Origin: Bacteroidota bacterium
GTDB lineage: Bacteria; Bacteroidota; Bacteroidia; Flavobacteriales; Flavobacteriaceae
NCBI GenBank assembly: GCA_027620655.1
Contig: JAQCDS010000004.1
Coordinates: 86,924 to 150,923 of the forward strand
Reading direction: 5' to 3'
DNA length: 64,000 nt
Of this stretch, positions 52,800-62,400 are shown in pieces (position 1 is the first letter of the stretch; each line of letters opens with the position of its first letter). Made by a program: the position numbers and the translations under genes. The notes beneath the pieces were generated by a model. The model saw nothing but the letters and a program-made list of their open reading frames with translations, did not search any database and was not told the DNA's origin.

Positions 52800-54206
52800 C
52801 TAAATGTTTTCTGCAAGTTTAATGGCTTTTGTCAGCGCTCCAAGTTTGTTATATACTTCTTGTAATTCGTTGTCAGAATTCGATTTTGATACAATTCCGG
52901 CTCCTGCTTGCCAATGCAATTGTTGGTTTTTGCTCAAAAATGTTCGAATCATAATCGCGTGATTATAATTGCCCTTAAAATCCATAAATCCAATAGCACC
53001 ACCATAAAACCCACGACTGGTTTTTTCGTATTTTTCAATAAGCTCCATAGCTTTATATTTTGGTGCTCCGGATAGTGTTCCAGCGGGAAAGGTGTCAGCT
53101 ACAATTTGAATGGTTGATGTTTTTTCTCGCACTGTTCCAATGACTTTACTTACCAAATGTATCACATGCGAGAAAAATTGTATTTCTCTATAATTTTCAA
53201 CAGTTACATCTGTACAATGCCTACTGAGGTCATTTCTAGCCAAGTCAACAAGCATCACATGTTCGCTGTTTTCCTTTTCATCTTTTACTAATTTTTGGGC
53301 CAATTCAGAGTCTTTCATATCATTCCCTGTACGAGCGAAAGTTCCTGCAATGGGGTGAATTTCTGCTTTTTTGTTTTTTACAACAAGTTGTGCCTCTGGA
53401 GAGCTTCCAAAAATTTTGAAACTTCCATAATCGAAATAAAATAAATAGGGAGAGGGGTTAATGCTGCGCAAGGCACGGTAGACATTAAAATCATCACCTT
53501 TAAAATCTTGTTGAAATTTTCTTGATAACACCAACTGAAAAACGTCACCACGCTGACAATGTGTTTTTGCAATTTCTACATGTTTTTTAAATTCTTCATC
53601 TGACAGGTTTGAATTGATATCATTTGCGGTTTCAAAATCATAAACTGCAAAACGATCCATGGTAATGATATGATGTAATTCATTTATATTGCTTTCTTTT
53701 TCATAACAATGAGAAAAAATATAAGCTTCATTTTTGAAGTGATTAATAGCAATAATGTTCTGATAAACAGCATATTGTATTTCAGGGATTTCTATAGAAT
53801 TTTCTTTGGAAGCGATATCAATGGTTTCAAAATACTTTACCGCATCATATGAAGTATATCCAAAAAGACCATTGTTTATAAACTTGAATTCTACATTCTT
53901 TTCCGTTTCAAATTGTGTTGTAAATTGGTGTATTTCGCTAGTAACTTCATTGTTTTCAACCCTGTAACTTTCCTTCGTTGAATCGGGAAACACTTTTGTT
54001 AAGGTATTTCCATGTACTTTGATAGAGGCCATTGGGTTGCAACATATATAAGAAAAACTATTATCATTTCCGTGATAGTCACTACTTTCTAAGAGCATGC
54101 TATTTGGAAATTTATCCCTTATTTTCAGATAAATACTCACTGGCGAGAGTGTATCTGCTAGTATTTTTTTGTAATCCGTCTTTAATTTGTATGTCTTTTT
54201 CATCAT
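52800..54206 (-). CDS. trpE: Anthranilate synthase component I
   Basis: Converts chorismate to anthranilate with TrpG. It is 468 residues, with the catalytic region ARNDLSRHCTDVTVEN, FPAGTLSGAPKYKAMELI, and GAIGFMDFKGNYNHAI. The feedback site near the N-terminus includes LLESSDYHG, close to the LLES motif of Trp-inhibited enzymes. The first ATG follows the T-run of the attenuator directly, so no ribosome-binding site lies outside the hairpin. ATG 54203 is an alternative start. Confidence 0.97.
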   Translation of the reverse strand: MMKKTYKLKTDYKKILADTLSPVSIYLKIRDKFPNSMLLESSDYHGNDNSFSYICCNPMASIKVHGNTLTKVFPDSTKESYRVENNEVTSEIHQFTTQFETEKNVEFKFINNGLFGYTSYDAVKYFETIDIASKENSIEIPEIQYAVYQNIIAINHFKNEAYIFSHCYEKESNINELHHIITMDRFAVYDFETANDINSNLSDEEFKKHVEIAKTHCQRGDVFQLVLSRKFQQDFKGDDFNVYRALRSINPSPYLFYFDYGSFKIFGSSPEAQLVVKNKKAEIHPIAGTFARTGNDMKDSELAQKLVKDEKENSEHVMLVDLARNDLSRHCTDVTVENYREIQFFSHVIHLVSKVIGTVREKTSTIQIVADTFPAGTLSGAPKYKAMELIEKYEKTSRGFYGGAIGFMDFKGNYNHAIMIRTFLSKNQQLHWQAGAGIVSKSNSDNELQEVYNKLGALTKAIKLAENI

Positions 54207-54237
54207 AAAAAAAGGCTTGTCGTGAAAGACAAGCCTT
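54207..54237 (-). terminator. trp operon attenuator terminator
   Basis: Minus strand: AAGGCTTGTC-TTTCAC-GACAAGCCTT, a perfect 10-bp stem (54237-54228 with 54221-54212), then a T-run ending at the trpE start. Its centre, TTCACGAC (54226-54219), can instead pair fully with GTCGTGAA at 54266-54259, which spans the leader stop codon; that pairing would prevent the terminator. Confidence 0.9.
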
Positions 54238-54260
54238 GATATTTTAATATACGAGGTGAT

Positions 54261-54317
54261 TCACGACTTTTGAGATCGAGTTGTCCACCACCATGTATTT
54301 TGATTTTTTCTATTCAT
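54261..54317 (-). CDS. trpL: trp operon leader peptide
   Basis: A small open frame of 18 codons, MNRKNQNTWWWTTRSQKS, with three tandem Trp codons at 9-11. The TGA stop (54263-54261) lies inside the antiterminator arm 54266-54259. It starts 10 bases past the -7 box and is followed by the terminator and trpE. Ribosome stalling at TGG would leave the antiterminator arm free; completing the peptide would block it and favour termination. This is the classical Trp attenuation design. Confidence 0.92.
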   Translation of the reverse strand: MNRKNQNTWWWTTRSQKS

Positions 54318-54326
54318 TTTGAAGTT

Positions 54327-54356
54327 CAAATATAAGTTGCTTTTTTTAGTCTACAA
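54327..54356 (-). promoter_or_regulatory. trp operon promoter (TTG-N19-TATATTTG)
   Basis: Minus strand: TTG at 54356-54354 and TATATTTG at 54334-54327, 19 bases apart; both elements are full matches to the Bacteroidota consensus. It lies just past the YceI stop. Confidence 0.85.
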
Positions 54357-54368
54357 ATATTTTTTTAA

Positions 54369-54932
54369 TTAAAATGATAGATTAACATTAAGATCAAATT
54401 CGTCATATATAGAACGATCTTTTAAATCATCAAAAAAGCTAGCAGATCCGTATTTAATATCAAACTTAGTGCGGTCAATTTTCAAATCAGCGGTGGCAGA
54501 ATTTTCTGAAACTTGCATCTTGAATTTTACTTTGTTTGTGATACCTTTGATTGTTAAATCAGCGTTTACTATATAATATGCGCCGTTTTGTTTTAATGAA
54601 GTAAAAACCAAACTTGCGGTCTTGTGCTTTTCAACACCAAAGAAATCATCATCCTTTAGGTGTCCATCCAACTTCTTTTTGTAATCGCCTTCTAAATCTG
54701 TAGTATTTATTGTGGACATGTCTATAATAAACTTCCCGCCAACAAGTAAATTGTCTTCAAAAGTTAGTGATCCTTTTTTTATCATTATAGTTCCTTCATG
54801 TTGTCCTGTAACTTTGTAACCAGTCCATTTTACAACACTAGTTTCTGTATTGACTTCTTTTGTGATTTCCGATGTGAATGCAAAAAGTGATAACGAAATG
54901 ATTGCAACAAAAAATACTTTAAATAATTTCAT
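54369..54932 (-). CDS. Secreted YceI family protein
   Basis: A 187-residue exported lipocalin-like protein: signal peptide (1-19, ending AFTSE) and a YceI beta-barrel (SVVKWTGYKVTGQHEGTI ... DLTIKGITNKVKF ... DRTKFDIKYGSASFF). YceI proteins bind isoprenoid or polar lipids; the ligand here is unknown. The start at 54932 is set by the signal peptide; an upstream in-frame ATG would add an unrelated 32 residues. Divergent from the thioredoxin-fold gene. Confidence 0.93.
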   Translation of the reverse strand: MKLFKVFFVAIISLSLFAFTSEITKEVNTETSVVKWTGYKVTGQHEGTIMIKKGSLTFEDNLLVGGKFIIDMSTINTTDLEGDYKKKLDGHLKDDDFFGVEKHKTASLVFTSLKQNGAYYIVNADLTIKGITNKVKFKMQVSENSATADLKIDRTKFDIKYGSASFFDDLKDRSIYDEFDLNVNLSF

Positions 54933-55018
54933 AATTTTTAATTTAATGTGAGAGGTACAAAGTTCTAAATTTAATTTGAAAAATTGTAATTTAGCATTTA
55001 ATATTTTGTTAATTTTTG

Positions 55019-55495
55019 ATGAAATCATTCATTTATTTTATTCTAACGCTACATATTTTGAGTTGTTCCCCTAATCAGAACAAACTTGAAGTGTATGATT
55101 TTCAGGGGGTTAAAAAATTTTTACATCAAAAGGACAATAAAACTTATGTTGTCAATTTTTGGGCAACTTGGTGTGCGCCTTGCATAAAAGAATTGCCTTA
55201 TTTTGAGCAAATTCAAGAAAAATATAAAAAAGATGTAGAGGTTATTCTAATTAGTTTGGATTTTCCAAGTCAGTATGAAACTAAGTTGATCCCTTTTTTA
55301 GAAAAAAAGCAATTAAAATCAAAAGTTATCGTTTTGGATGATGTGGATATGAATTCTTGGATTCCAAAAATTGATTCAAATTGGGATGGTGCCATTCCGG
55401 TAACATTAATATATAATAGTAAAAACCGCCAATTTTATCCACAATCATTTACCTATGATGAGTTAACTATAGAAGTAGAAAAATTTTTAAATTAA
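55019..55495 (+). CDS. TlpA-type thioredoxin-fold lipoprotein
   Basis: A 158-residue exported lipoprotein: signal ending ILSC (C16) and a thioredoxin domain with the active site WATWCAPCIKE (C52, C55). A single-domain reductant for the envelope, of the ResA/TlpA group. It is 4 bases upstream of the second thioredoxin-fold gene and opens a unit that continues into two rhodaneses. Confidence 0.92.
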   Translation: MKSFIYFILTLHILSCSPNQNKLEVYDFQGVKKFLHQKDNKTYVVNFWATWCAPCIKELPYFEQIQEKYKKDVEVILISLDFPSQYETKLIPFLEKKQLKSKVIVLDDVDMNSWIPKIDSNWDGAIPVTLIYNSKNRQFYPQSFTYDELTIEVEKFLN

Positions 55496-55499
55496 GACT

Positions 55500-56096
55500 A
55501 TGAGAAACCTTAAGTTATTTTTTTTAACGTTATTAATTTCAACAACGCTTTCAGCACAAAACGGTTATAATATTGGCGATGTTGCAACAGACTTTAGACT
55601 TGAAAATATTGATGGTAATTTTATTTCACTCTCTGATTTTTCTGAAGCAAAGGGTTTTATATTAATATTTACATGTAATACTTGCCCCTATGCAGTTGCA
55701 TATGAAGATCGAATAGAAGCCTTAAATAAAAAATATGCCCCAATGGGCTATCCTGTGATTGCTATAATGCCAAATAACACAACAATTAAACCTGGTGATT
55801 CATTGGAAGCGATGAAAAAGCGTGCAATAGAAAAAGGTTTTACTTTTCCATATTTGATTGATAGAGAGCAATCCATTTTTCCACAATACGGTGCAACAAA
55901 AACACCTCATGTTTATATTTTACAAAAGTCTAACGATAAAAATATCATTCGCTACATTGGTGCAATTGATGATAATTACAAGAGCGCTTCAAAAGTGAAA
56001 ATAAAGTATGTAGAAAATGCTGTTGAAGAATTGCTAAATGGCATGCAGGTTCATTTAACAAAAACAAAAGCTATTGGTTGCTCTATTAAAATTTAA
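55500..56096 (+). CDS. Secreted thioredoxin-like (redoxin) protein
   Basis: A 198-residue exported protein: signal peptide (1-20, ending LSAQ) and a redoxin/AhpC-TSA domain with FTCNTCPYAVAYEDR (C59, C62). The Cys-Asn-Thr-Cys-Pro motif is that of the thioredoxin family protein common beside TlpA in Flavobacteria. The late GAIDDNYKSASKVK is typical. Electron partner unknown, probably the adjacent TlpA. Confidence 0.9.
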   Translation: MRNLKLFFLTLLISTTLSAQNGYNIGDVATDFRLENIDGNFISLSDFSEAKGFILIFTCNTCPYAVAYEDRIEALNKKYAPMGYPVIAIMPNNTTIKPGDSLEAMKKRAIEKGFTFPYLIDREQSIFPQYGATKTPHVYILQKSNDKNIIRYIGAIDDNYKSASKVKIKYVENAVEELLNGMQVHLTKTKAIGCSIKI

Positions 56097-56148
56097 AATG
56101 GGGCATTTTATATTTTTTAGTTAAATTAAAAATCAATTCATTCAAATA

Positions 56149-56460
56149 ATGAAAAACTTAACACAAGAGCAATGGTCTGATGAACTTTCTAAGACTACAA
56201 ACTCCAAAATACTGGATGTTCGTACAGAACTAGAAGTTGATGAAGGGAAAATTCCCAACTCTTTTAATCTTGACATTTACAAAGGACAAGCGTTTATTGA
56301 TGAACTCGAAAAATTAGATAAAACCCTGCATTATTTTTTGTATTGCAAGTCTGGAGGTCGTAGTGCCCAAGCTTGTGCAGTAATGCAACAATTGGGATTT
56401 GAATACACATACAACCTTGAGGGTGGTTTTTCGCAATGGACGGGAGAAGTAGACTACTAA
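56149..56460 (+). CDS. Cytoplasmic rhodanese-like domain protein
   Basis: A 103-residue single rhodanese domain with no signal peptide. Active-site loop CKSGGRS with Cys C66, and the closing NLEGGFSQW. Carries a sulfane sulfur for transfer or signalling; acceptor unknown. It is 13 bases upstream of a second, exported rhodanese. Confidence 0.93.
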   Translation: MKNLTQEQWSDELSKTTNSKILDVRTELEVDEGKIPNSFNLDIYKGQAFIDELEKLDKTLHYFLYCKSGGRSAQACAVMQQLGFEYTYNLEGGFSQWTGEVDY

Positions 56461-56473
56461 AAATTTAAAATAT

Positions 56474-56863
56474 ATGAAAAAACACACTTTGTTCTTAGCA
56501 TCTTGTATTTGTTTTTTCTTTAACTGTGAAGAAAGCAAGTCTCAAAGCTTAAAGCTTATTACTGTAGAGGAAATGCAAGAGCTTGTAAACTTGGAAGGCA
56601 TGCAATTGGTAGATGTGCGTACACCTTCAGAGTACCTTGAAGGCCATGTGCCAAATGCACAAAATATTGATTTTTGGGATGCAAATTTTGATGCGAATAT
56701 TGAAAAATTAGATAAAACCAAACCAATAATAGTTTATTGCAAATCAGGCGGTCGAAGTGCCAAATGTGCATCAAAACTAGCCGCTAAAGGATTTGAAAAA
56801 ATATATGACCTAAAAGGTGGCTTTTCACAATGGAAATTTGAAGGAAAGGAAGTTCAAAAATAA
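56474..56863 (+). CDS. Exported rhodanese-like lipoprotein
   Basis: A 129-residue protein: signal peptide with a Cys (FFNC, C18) that fits a lipobox, then a rhodanese domain with DVRTPSEYLEGHVPNAQN and CKSGGRSAKCA (active Cys C89). A close relative of the preceding gene (shared CKSGGRSA and LKGGFSQW), so the pair probably arose by duplication and one copy acquired an export signal. Convergent with the nucleotidyltransferase gene (1 base). Confidence 0.92.
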   Translation: MKKHTLFLASCICFFFNCEESKSQSLKLITVEEMQELVNLEGMQLVDVRTPSEYLEGHVPNAQNIDFWDANFDANIEKLDKTKPIIVYCKSGGRSAKCASKLAAKGFEKIYDLKGGFSQWKFEGKEVQK

Positions 56864-56864
56864 C

Positions 56865-57755
56865 TTAGTTCCACAAAGGACTTGGGTACTTTTTTGCATC
56901 GGTCAACTGAGCTAAAGTATTCACGGCTACCTCTTTATCTTCATAATAGGTCACGCCAAACCACTGACTTTTTGCGTCAATAACTTTAACAGAAATATGA
57001 CCATTTTGCATCATTTCTTGAGCTACAAAAGGGAGGTATATTTCATTTTTCTCATGATTATCAGTATTTGACAAAAAGGTTTCAAAATAGGGACCTGTGT
57101 AATCGAAAATTTTTGGCGTACAAATCCAAAAATTCATAGATACGGTTGCATTTGAATCTAAAGTTATTCCAGAATCTTGATCTGTAATAACACCATTACT
57201 TTTAGAAATCTTCGTGCGTTCAATAATTGAGTTTAAGCTATTATTCTTTACAGTACAAACTCCCCTGGACACAGAACCAAATTCCGATAATGTATCCTTA
57301 AGTTGATACCCAACAAGAGCAAAAACAGCATTGTTTTTTTGATTTTGAATAAAATTTGCAGCACCCTCAAATGCTTCTTGGCCATAATAATCATCAGCGT
57401 TGATAATCACAAAAGGCGTTTTGATAACATGTCTTGCTGTCCAAACCGCATGAGCAGTTCCCCAAGGTTTTTTTCTTTCTTTTGAAATCTCAATCCCATT
57501 TGGAATATCTTCAATCTTCTGAACAAGAACATCTAATTTTACAGCAGTTTCAATGCGTTCTGAAAGATGTTGTCTAAGAAATTCTTGATTTTCTTGTTTA
57601 GTAATGACAACAATATGTTTAAAACCATTTTTTAGTGCATCAAAAATGCTAAACTCCATCAAAAATTCTCCTGCAGGCCCAAGCTCATCAAATTGTTTCA
57701 GTTTTCCGTAGCGACTCCCGCTTCCAGCGGCCATAAGTAGTAATGTCATCATCAT
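56865..57755 (-). CDS. NTP-transferase (sugar nucleotidyltransferase) family protein
   Basis: A 296-residue Rossmann-like nucleotidyltransferase. It has LLLMAAGSGSRYGKLKQ (the Gly-rich NTP loop), FVIINADDYYG (metal-binding Asp), and a late WFGVTYYEDKEVAVNTLAQL. The substrate sugar is not decided by sequence, and no polysaccharide cluster adjoins it. Confidence 0.88.
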   Translation of the reverse strand: MMMTLLLMAAGSGSRYGKLKQFDELGPAGEFLMEFSIFDALKNGFKHIVVITKQENQEFLRQHLSERIETAVKLDVLVQKIEDIPNGIEISKERKKPWGTAHAVWTARHVIKTPFVIINADDYYGQEAFEGAANFIQNQKNNAVFALVGYQLKDTLSEFGSVSRGVCTVKNNSLNSIIERTKISKSNGVITDQDSGITLDSNATVSMNFWICTPKIFDYTGPYFETFLSNTDNHEKNEIYLPFVAQEMMQNGHISVKVIDAKSQWFGVTYYEDKEVAVNTLAQLTDAKKYPSPLWN

Positions 57756-57808
57756 TATTTAATTGTTGCAAAAATAGAATTTTTCAATCAATACAATTAT
57801 TTATTGTG

Positions 57809-57816
57809 TAAATTTG
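57809..57816 (+). promoter_or_regulatory. -7 box of the endonuclease gene
   Basis: TAAATTTG, a full match, 23 bases before the ATG at 57840. An in-frame TTG at 57804 precedes the box and is not used. Confidence 0.5.
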
Positions 57817-57839
57817 TTACTAACCAGATTAACTTTTTT

Positions 57840-58913
57840 ATGTTTAAATTAAATTGCACCAAGCTTTTTTTGGTAGTTTTTATTGCATTTGGCTTTATAA
57901 CAGCTCAAACCCCTGATTATTATTCATCCATAGATTTTTCACAACGGGGTGATGCTTTAAAAACTCAACTTTCTAACCTTATAATAGATACACATACCAC
58001 AGATATTCCCTACACTTCGTCAAGTACAGATACATGGGACATTCTTAGAATTAGTGATTTAGAAAATCCCAATTCTGAAAATGTATTATTATTATATGGT
58101 TTTGATGACAATGATGGAATTTATATTACGGATCGAACTCGAAATACTTTTGATACTTGTCATTCAAGTTCTTGTGTAGGACTATGGAATAGAGAGCATG
58201 TTTTTGCAAAATCTCTTGCCAACCCTAGTCTAATTACAAGTGTGCCAGGATCTGGAACAGACGTCCACAATCTTCGCCCAGCGGATTCACAAAAAAATTC
58301 ACAACGCAACAATCGGTTATTTATTGATGACTCAGGCGAAGATTCAAAAATTGTAAATGGAGATTATTTTTTTCCTGGTGATGAGTGGAAAGGCGATGTT
58401 GCAAGAGTTATAATGTACATGTATTTACGCTATCCCTCGCAGTGTGAAGCCATAAACTCTGCTTCTAGTAATGCCATTTATTCTCCTAATAGCGACATGC
58501 CGGATATATATTTGGAGTGGAATGAGGAAGATCCTGTTTCAGCATTAGAGCTTACAAGAAATGCTATAATTTCTTCTTATCAAGGCAATAGAAATCCTTT
58601 TATTGATAACCCATATTTAGCGACAATGATTTGGAATGGTCCAGCAGCAATTGACTCTTGGGGAACGCTTTCTAGTACAATTGAAAATGAAATTTCTATT
58701 AATGTCTTCCCAAACATTACCAATAGATCGATTACAATTAATGGACTGAACAATAACAACTATGAAATTTTTATTTACAATCAGCTAGGTCAAAAGATGA
58801 TTTTTTCAAACAGATTCAAAACGATAGACGTTTCAAGTTTTCCTACTGGGCTTTATATTCTACATGTCGAAAGCAACAATAGTGTTTATCAGTCAAAATT
58901 CATCGTCAAATAG
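57840..58913 (+). CDS. Secreted endonuclease I with type IX sorting tail
   Basis: A 357-residue exported nuclease. Signal peptide (1-22, ending ITAQ), then the EndA/endonuclease I domain (about 25-260) with WNREHVFAKS, DVHNLRPADSQKNSQRNN and a late WNEEDPVS, then a C-terminal domain (about 285-357) of the type IX secretion sorting type (INVFPNITNRSITINGL ... FPTGLYILHVES... SKFIVK). Expected to be secreted and to cut DNA outside the cell. An additional in-frame start upstream is not used. Confidence 0.95.
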   Translation: MFKLNCTKLFLVVFIAFGFITAQTPDYYSSIDFSQRGDALKTQLSNLIIDTHTTDIPYTSSSTDTWDILRISDLENPNSENVLLLYGFDDNDGIYITDRTRNTFDTCHSSSCVGLWNREHVFAKSLANPSLITSVPGSGTDVHNLRPADSQKNSQRNNRLFIDDSGEDSKIVNGDYFFPGDEWKGDVARVIMYMYLRYPSQCEAINSASSNAIYSPNSDMPDIYLEWNEEDPVSALELTRNAIISSYQGNRNPFIDNPYLATMIWNGPAAIDSWGTLSSTIENEISINVFPNITNRSITINGLNNNNYEIFIYNQLGQKMIFSNRFKTIDVSSFPTGLYILHVESNNSVYQSKFIVK

Positions 58914-59003
58914 ATTTGATTTTTTGCTACTAAATGTACCAAATATGTACTAATTTTTTATTAAATTTAATTTATCTTTATTGAATTGTATTTTAATACT
59001 TAT

Positions 59004-59342
59004 ATGATTTTAAAAATTCAAATAGCTGTTTTAATGTTTTTTGCTACAAAATTGGTAGTAGCACAAAAAATTTTCAGTGTAGACTATGCGAGTCAGGCGG
59101 ATATTAAAGTATTTGTTGTTGACTACCAAAGTCAAGCTGATCTTTGTGTTTATAAAGTAGATTTTAAAAGTCAAACAAAAGGAAATCAAGGATTATGGTA
59201 CTTTGTAGACTATAAAAGCCAATCAGATAAAACAATTTTTTTTGTTGATTATAAAAGCCAAGCAGACTTATTGATTTATTTTGTTGATTATCAAAGTCAA
59301 GCTAAATGGAATAAAAAATCTAAAATGCATTTTTTGCACTAA
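59004..59342 (+). CDS. Exported DUF6150 repeat protein
   Basis: A 112-residue exported protein: signal peptide (1-20, ending VVAQ), then six copies of a roughly 13-residue unit of the form x-V-D-Y-x-S-Q-(A/S)-D-x-x-I-(Y/F). The repeats should form a flat or helical beta arrangement. The pattern is that of DUF6150. The start at 59004 is an ATG; an in-frame TTG at 58986 would lengthen the signal. No known function. Confidence 0.85.
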   Translation: MILKIQIAVLMFFATKLVVAQKIFSVDYASQADIKVFVVDYQSQADLCVYKVDFKSQTKGNQGLWYFVDYKSQSDKTIFFVDYKSQADLLIYFVDYQSQAKWNKKSKMHFLH

Positions 59343-59474
59343 GTTTATTGTTGTTTTGTACAAAACGTTCAAAATTAATTTTGCTAATTATTTTTTATTA
59401 TTTTTAAACAAATTAAACTTACATACGATCTCTACTTTATTTGCAAATTCAAAACCGTTAATACAAATAACCAT

Positions 59475-62400
59475 ATGAAATTAAAATCACTTGTATTATT
59501 ATTTTTTTCATTCTGTTGGTTAGGTTTTTCTCAACAAGATGTAGCCTCAATTGATTTAGTTGATTTTAATAATTCAGTTATATATGGATCGGGTTCAGGT
59601 GTTACGGTTCATTTTAATCCTAAAGGGATTTATAAATTTGAAAATGGCGTTGGTGATAACCAATTCTTTTTAGAACTTTCAGATGCAGGCGGGATATTCC
59701 CAGCGACTCCAACAATTTTGAGTACTGTTGATGGATTTTTTATTACAACTATAAATGGAATTATCCCAGCTAATTCATCTGGTAATTATCGCTTGCGTGT
59801 TCGTGCTTCAAAAGGGCTATTATCTTATGATGCTGCTAATCCTCAAATACCAGTTTATGGTGAAGTTATATCTGCAGAAACCGTTTTATTTTCTATAACA
59901 GAGGCTTCAGTTTTGGCGCCCGTTGTTGCATACTCAAGAATAACACCCAATTCCAATAAATTTGACTGTACTGTAGAAAGTAACTTTGATTACGATCCAA
60001 CATTTGGCTCATTAACTTTGGCCTCTGGAAATACGTCGCAAGTATTAGGTACTGCAGTTCAACGAAGAATATTGATTTCAAACATTAATCCAAATAGCGA
60101 ATATACCATTAGAAAAATTGATGCTATCAATGGCGTTATAGAAAATGTAGAATCTTTCACTCAAACCTCGCCGTTATATTATGTCATTCCAGATGATATT
60201 GGTATTGGAACCTATAATTATGAAATTCAAGAACTCGATAACGACTCAGGGCTCTCGTCAACTTACACTGTTGTTTTGATTCTTCACCGAAGTACAACGA
60301 CTCTCGGGAATAACTCAAGTGAAAATGTTTGTGTAGAGACTGATGTTATTTTTAATATTGACATAACTAATTCTGGAATTGGTGAAAATTACAGAGGTTC
60401 TTATTACGAATTTGACTTTGGTGATGGTTCAGATATTGAAATTTTTACCCACGCCGAGATTTTAGCCAATCCTGAGTTAATTCACTACTACCAAGACGTT
60501 TCTTGTAACTTCGATCCAAATTATTTTGAATTAAAAAAACGAATGTATAATAAATATAATTCTGATGAAAATGAAAGTTGCATGTATCAACCAATTGGTA
60601 ATGGGGTTACCAAACTAGTCAATACTAGTAAAAGTCCTGATGCTCTTATTTCTTCCACAGATATTTGCGAAAACCAAAACATAGTAGTAAACAACCTGTC
60701 TACACTTGGTGAGTATGGGCTAGGAGTTCAGAATTGTGATGACGGAGCCAATTTTTATTGGGAAATTATGAGTCCAAGTGGCACGCTATTTGAAGTTTTT
60801 ATAGAAGATGGTGAGATTGAAGACCCAAACAACTGGTTGATTGATACTAATTCTGATGGGTTATTAGATATAGTCATTCCATCCTCTACAGTTGACCCTG
60901 GTTGTTGGGGCTTCAGACTTTTTGCAGTCAACCAAGATTTATGTAATACAGAATCTGTTTACCCCCCTTTATCTGAACCACGATTTATTGTAAATGTTGA
61001 TGCAATTGCTGATGCAGATTTTGAGTTTTTAGATGAAAATGATCAAATTATAAGTGAAATTTGTTTTGGTCAGCCAGTAACATTTGAAAATGCCTCAAAT
61101 GTTCTTGATTATGATTGTCAAAATCCAAACTACACATGGACAATTTCACCTAATAATGGATATAATTTTGTTGATCCTTTTACAGAGAATTCACAAAGTC
61201 CTGATGTTATATTTGATGTCCCTGGTGTATACGATATCACACTTACAGTTTCTAATATTTGTGGTGAGAGTTATAAAACTAAATCAATAACAATTTTAGG
61301 TGACCCAACAGTTGATTTCACAAACCCGTCTTTAGCTGTTTGCGAAAACATTAATGAATTTAATTCTAATGGATATACATTAGATTTCAGTAACCCAAGT
61401 ATTGCTCCAACTTACAGCTCCACTCCTTATCAGCCAACATCATTTACTTGGACAGTAACTGGTGGTGATGAGGGGATTGATTACACTTTTGATTCAATAT
61501 TTGGTCAAAACACTATATTTCCAATTATCTATTTTTCTTCTTTTGGAGAATATGTTATCTCTGTTCAGGTTAATGGTAATTGTTCAGGGTCAAACAATGC
61601 AAATTTTTCCTTTGTATATGATCAAACCCCAATTATTGAAAATAATGATTTACTGCAAGAATTATGTTCTGGTGATCAAACTCAAGAAGTAGTTTATATT
61701 TCTGATATGCCGTTAGCTACATATTCATACACCATAACAGCAGATGCTGAGATAAGTGGTTACGAAGGCATAGATTTTAGTAATGGAATTCCAGTAATGA
61801 CTTTGATAAATTCTCCACCATCCAATGTTACCAACAGCCTTATAATTACTGTTACTCCAACTGTTGATAATTGTACAGGAAATCCAATAGATTTTATTTT
61901 CACTGTGAATCCCACTCCAGTGATACCAAATCAAACTACAGCAATATGTTCAGAAGAGACTTTTGTGATTAATCCAACAAATGCTCCGCCAACTACTATT
62001 GTTCCATCTGGAACAACTTATGTTTGGACTGTTGCGGATAATATTAATGTAACAGGTGAGGCATCAGAGACATCTTCACAGACTGCAATTAGTCAACAAT
62101 TAATAAATACCACAAATACAGTTCAGACGGTTATATATACTGTTATTCCAACATCTGGCGCAGATGGATTGTGTGAGGGTGATCCATTTACAGTAACGGT
62201 TGATGTCAATCCAAAACCAAGCATAGAAGATATAACCCCGCCTGCAATATGTTCTGGAAATAGTTTTAGTGAAACACCAACAAACGGAGGAGGAGTAAGT
62301 GGTGCAGACATTGTTCCCTCGGGGACTACCTACACTTGGACTGTAGTTGACTCTAGTGGTCAGATAACTGGTGATTCAGATCAGAGCATAGACCAAACAA

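Noticed and set aside
59054..59330. CRISPR-like short regular repeats
   Set aside because: The periodicity is about 39-40 bases with third-base variation and matches the DUF6150 protein repeat, not a CRISPR array.
59354..59365. TTTTGTACAAAA palindrome as an operator
   Set aside because: A 12-base AT-rich palindrome is expected by chance in such DNA and it is not aligned with a promoter box.
61084..62311. Several open frames on both strands within the PKD-like region
   Set aside because: They lie inside one continuous signal-peptide-bearing frame and have no start signals or recognisable products.
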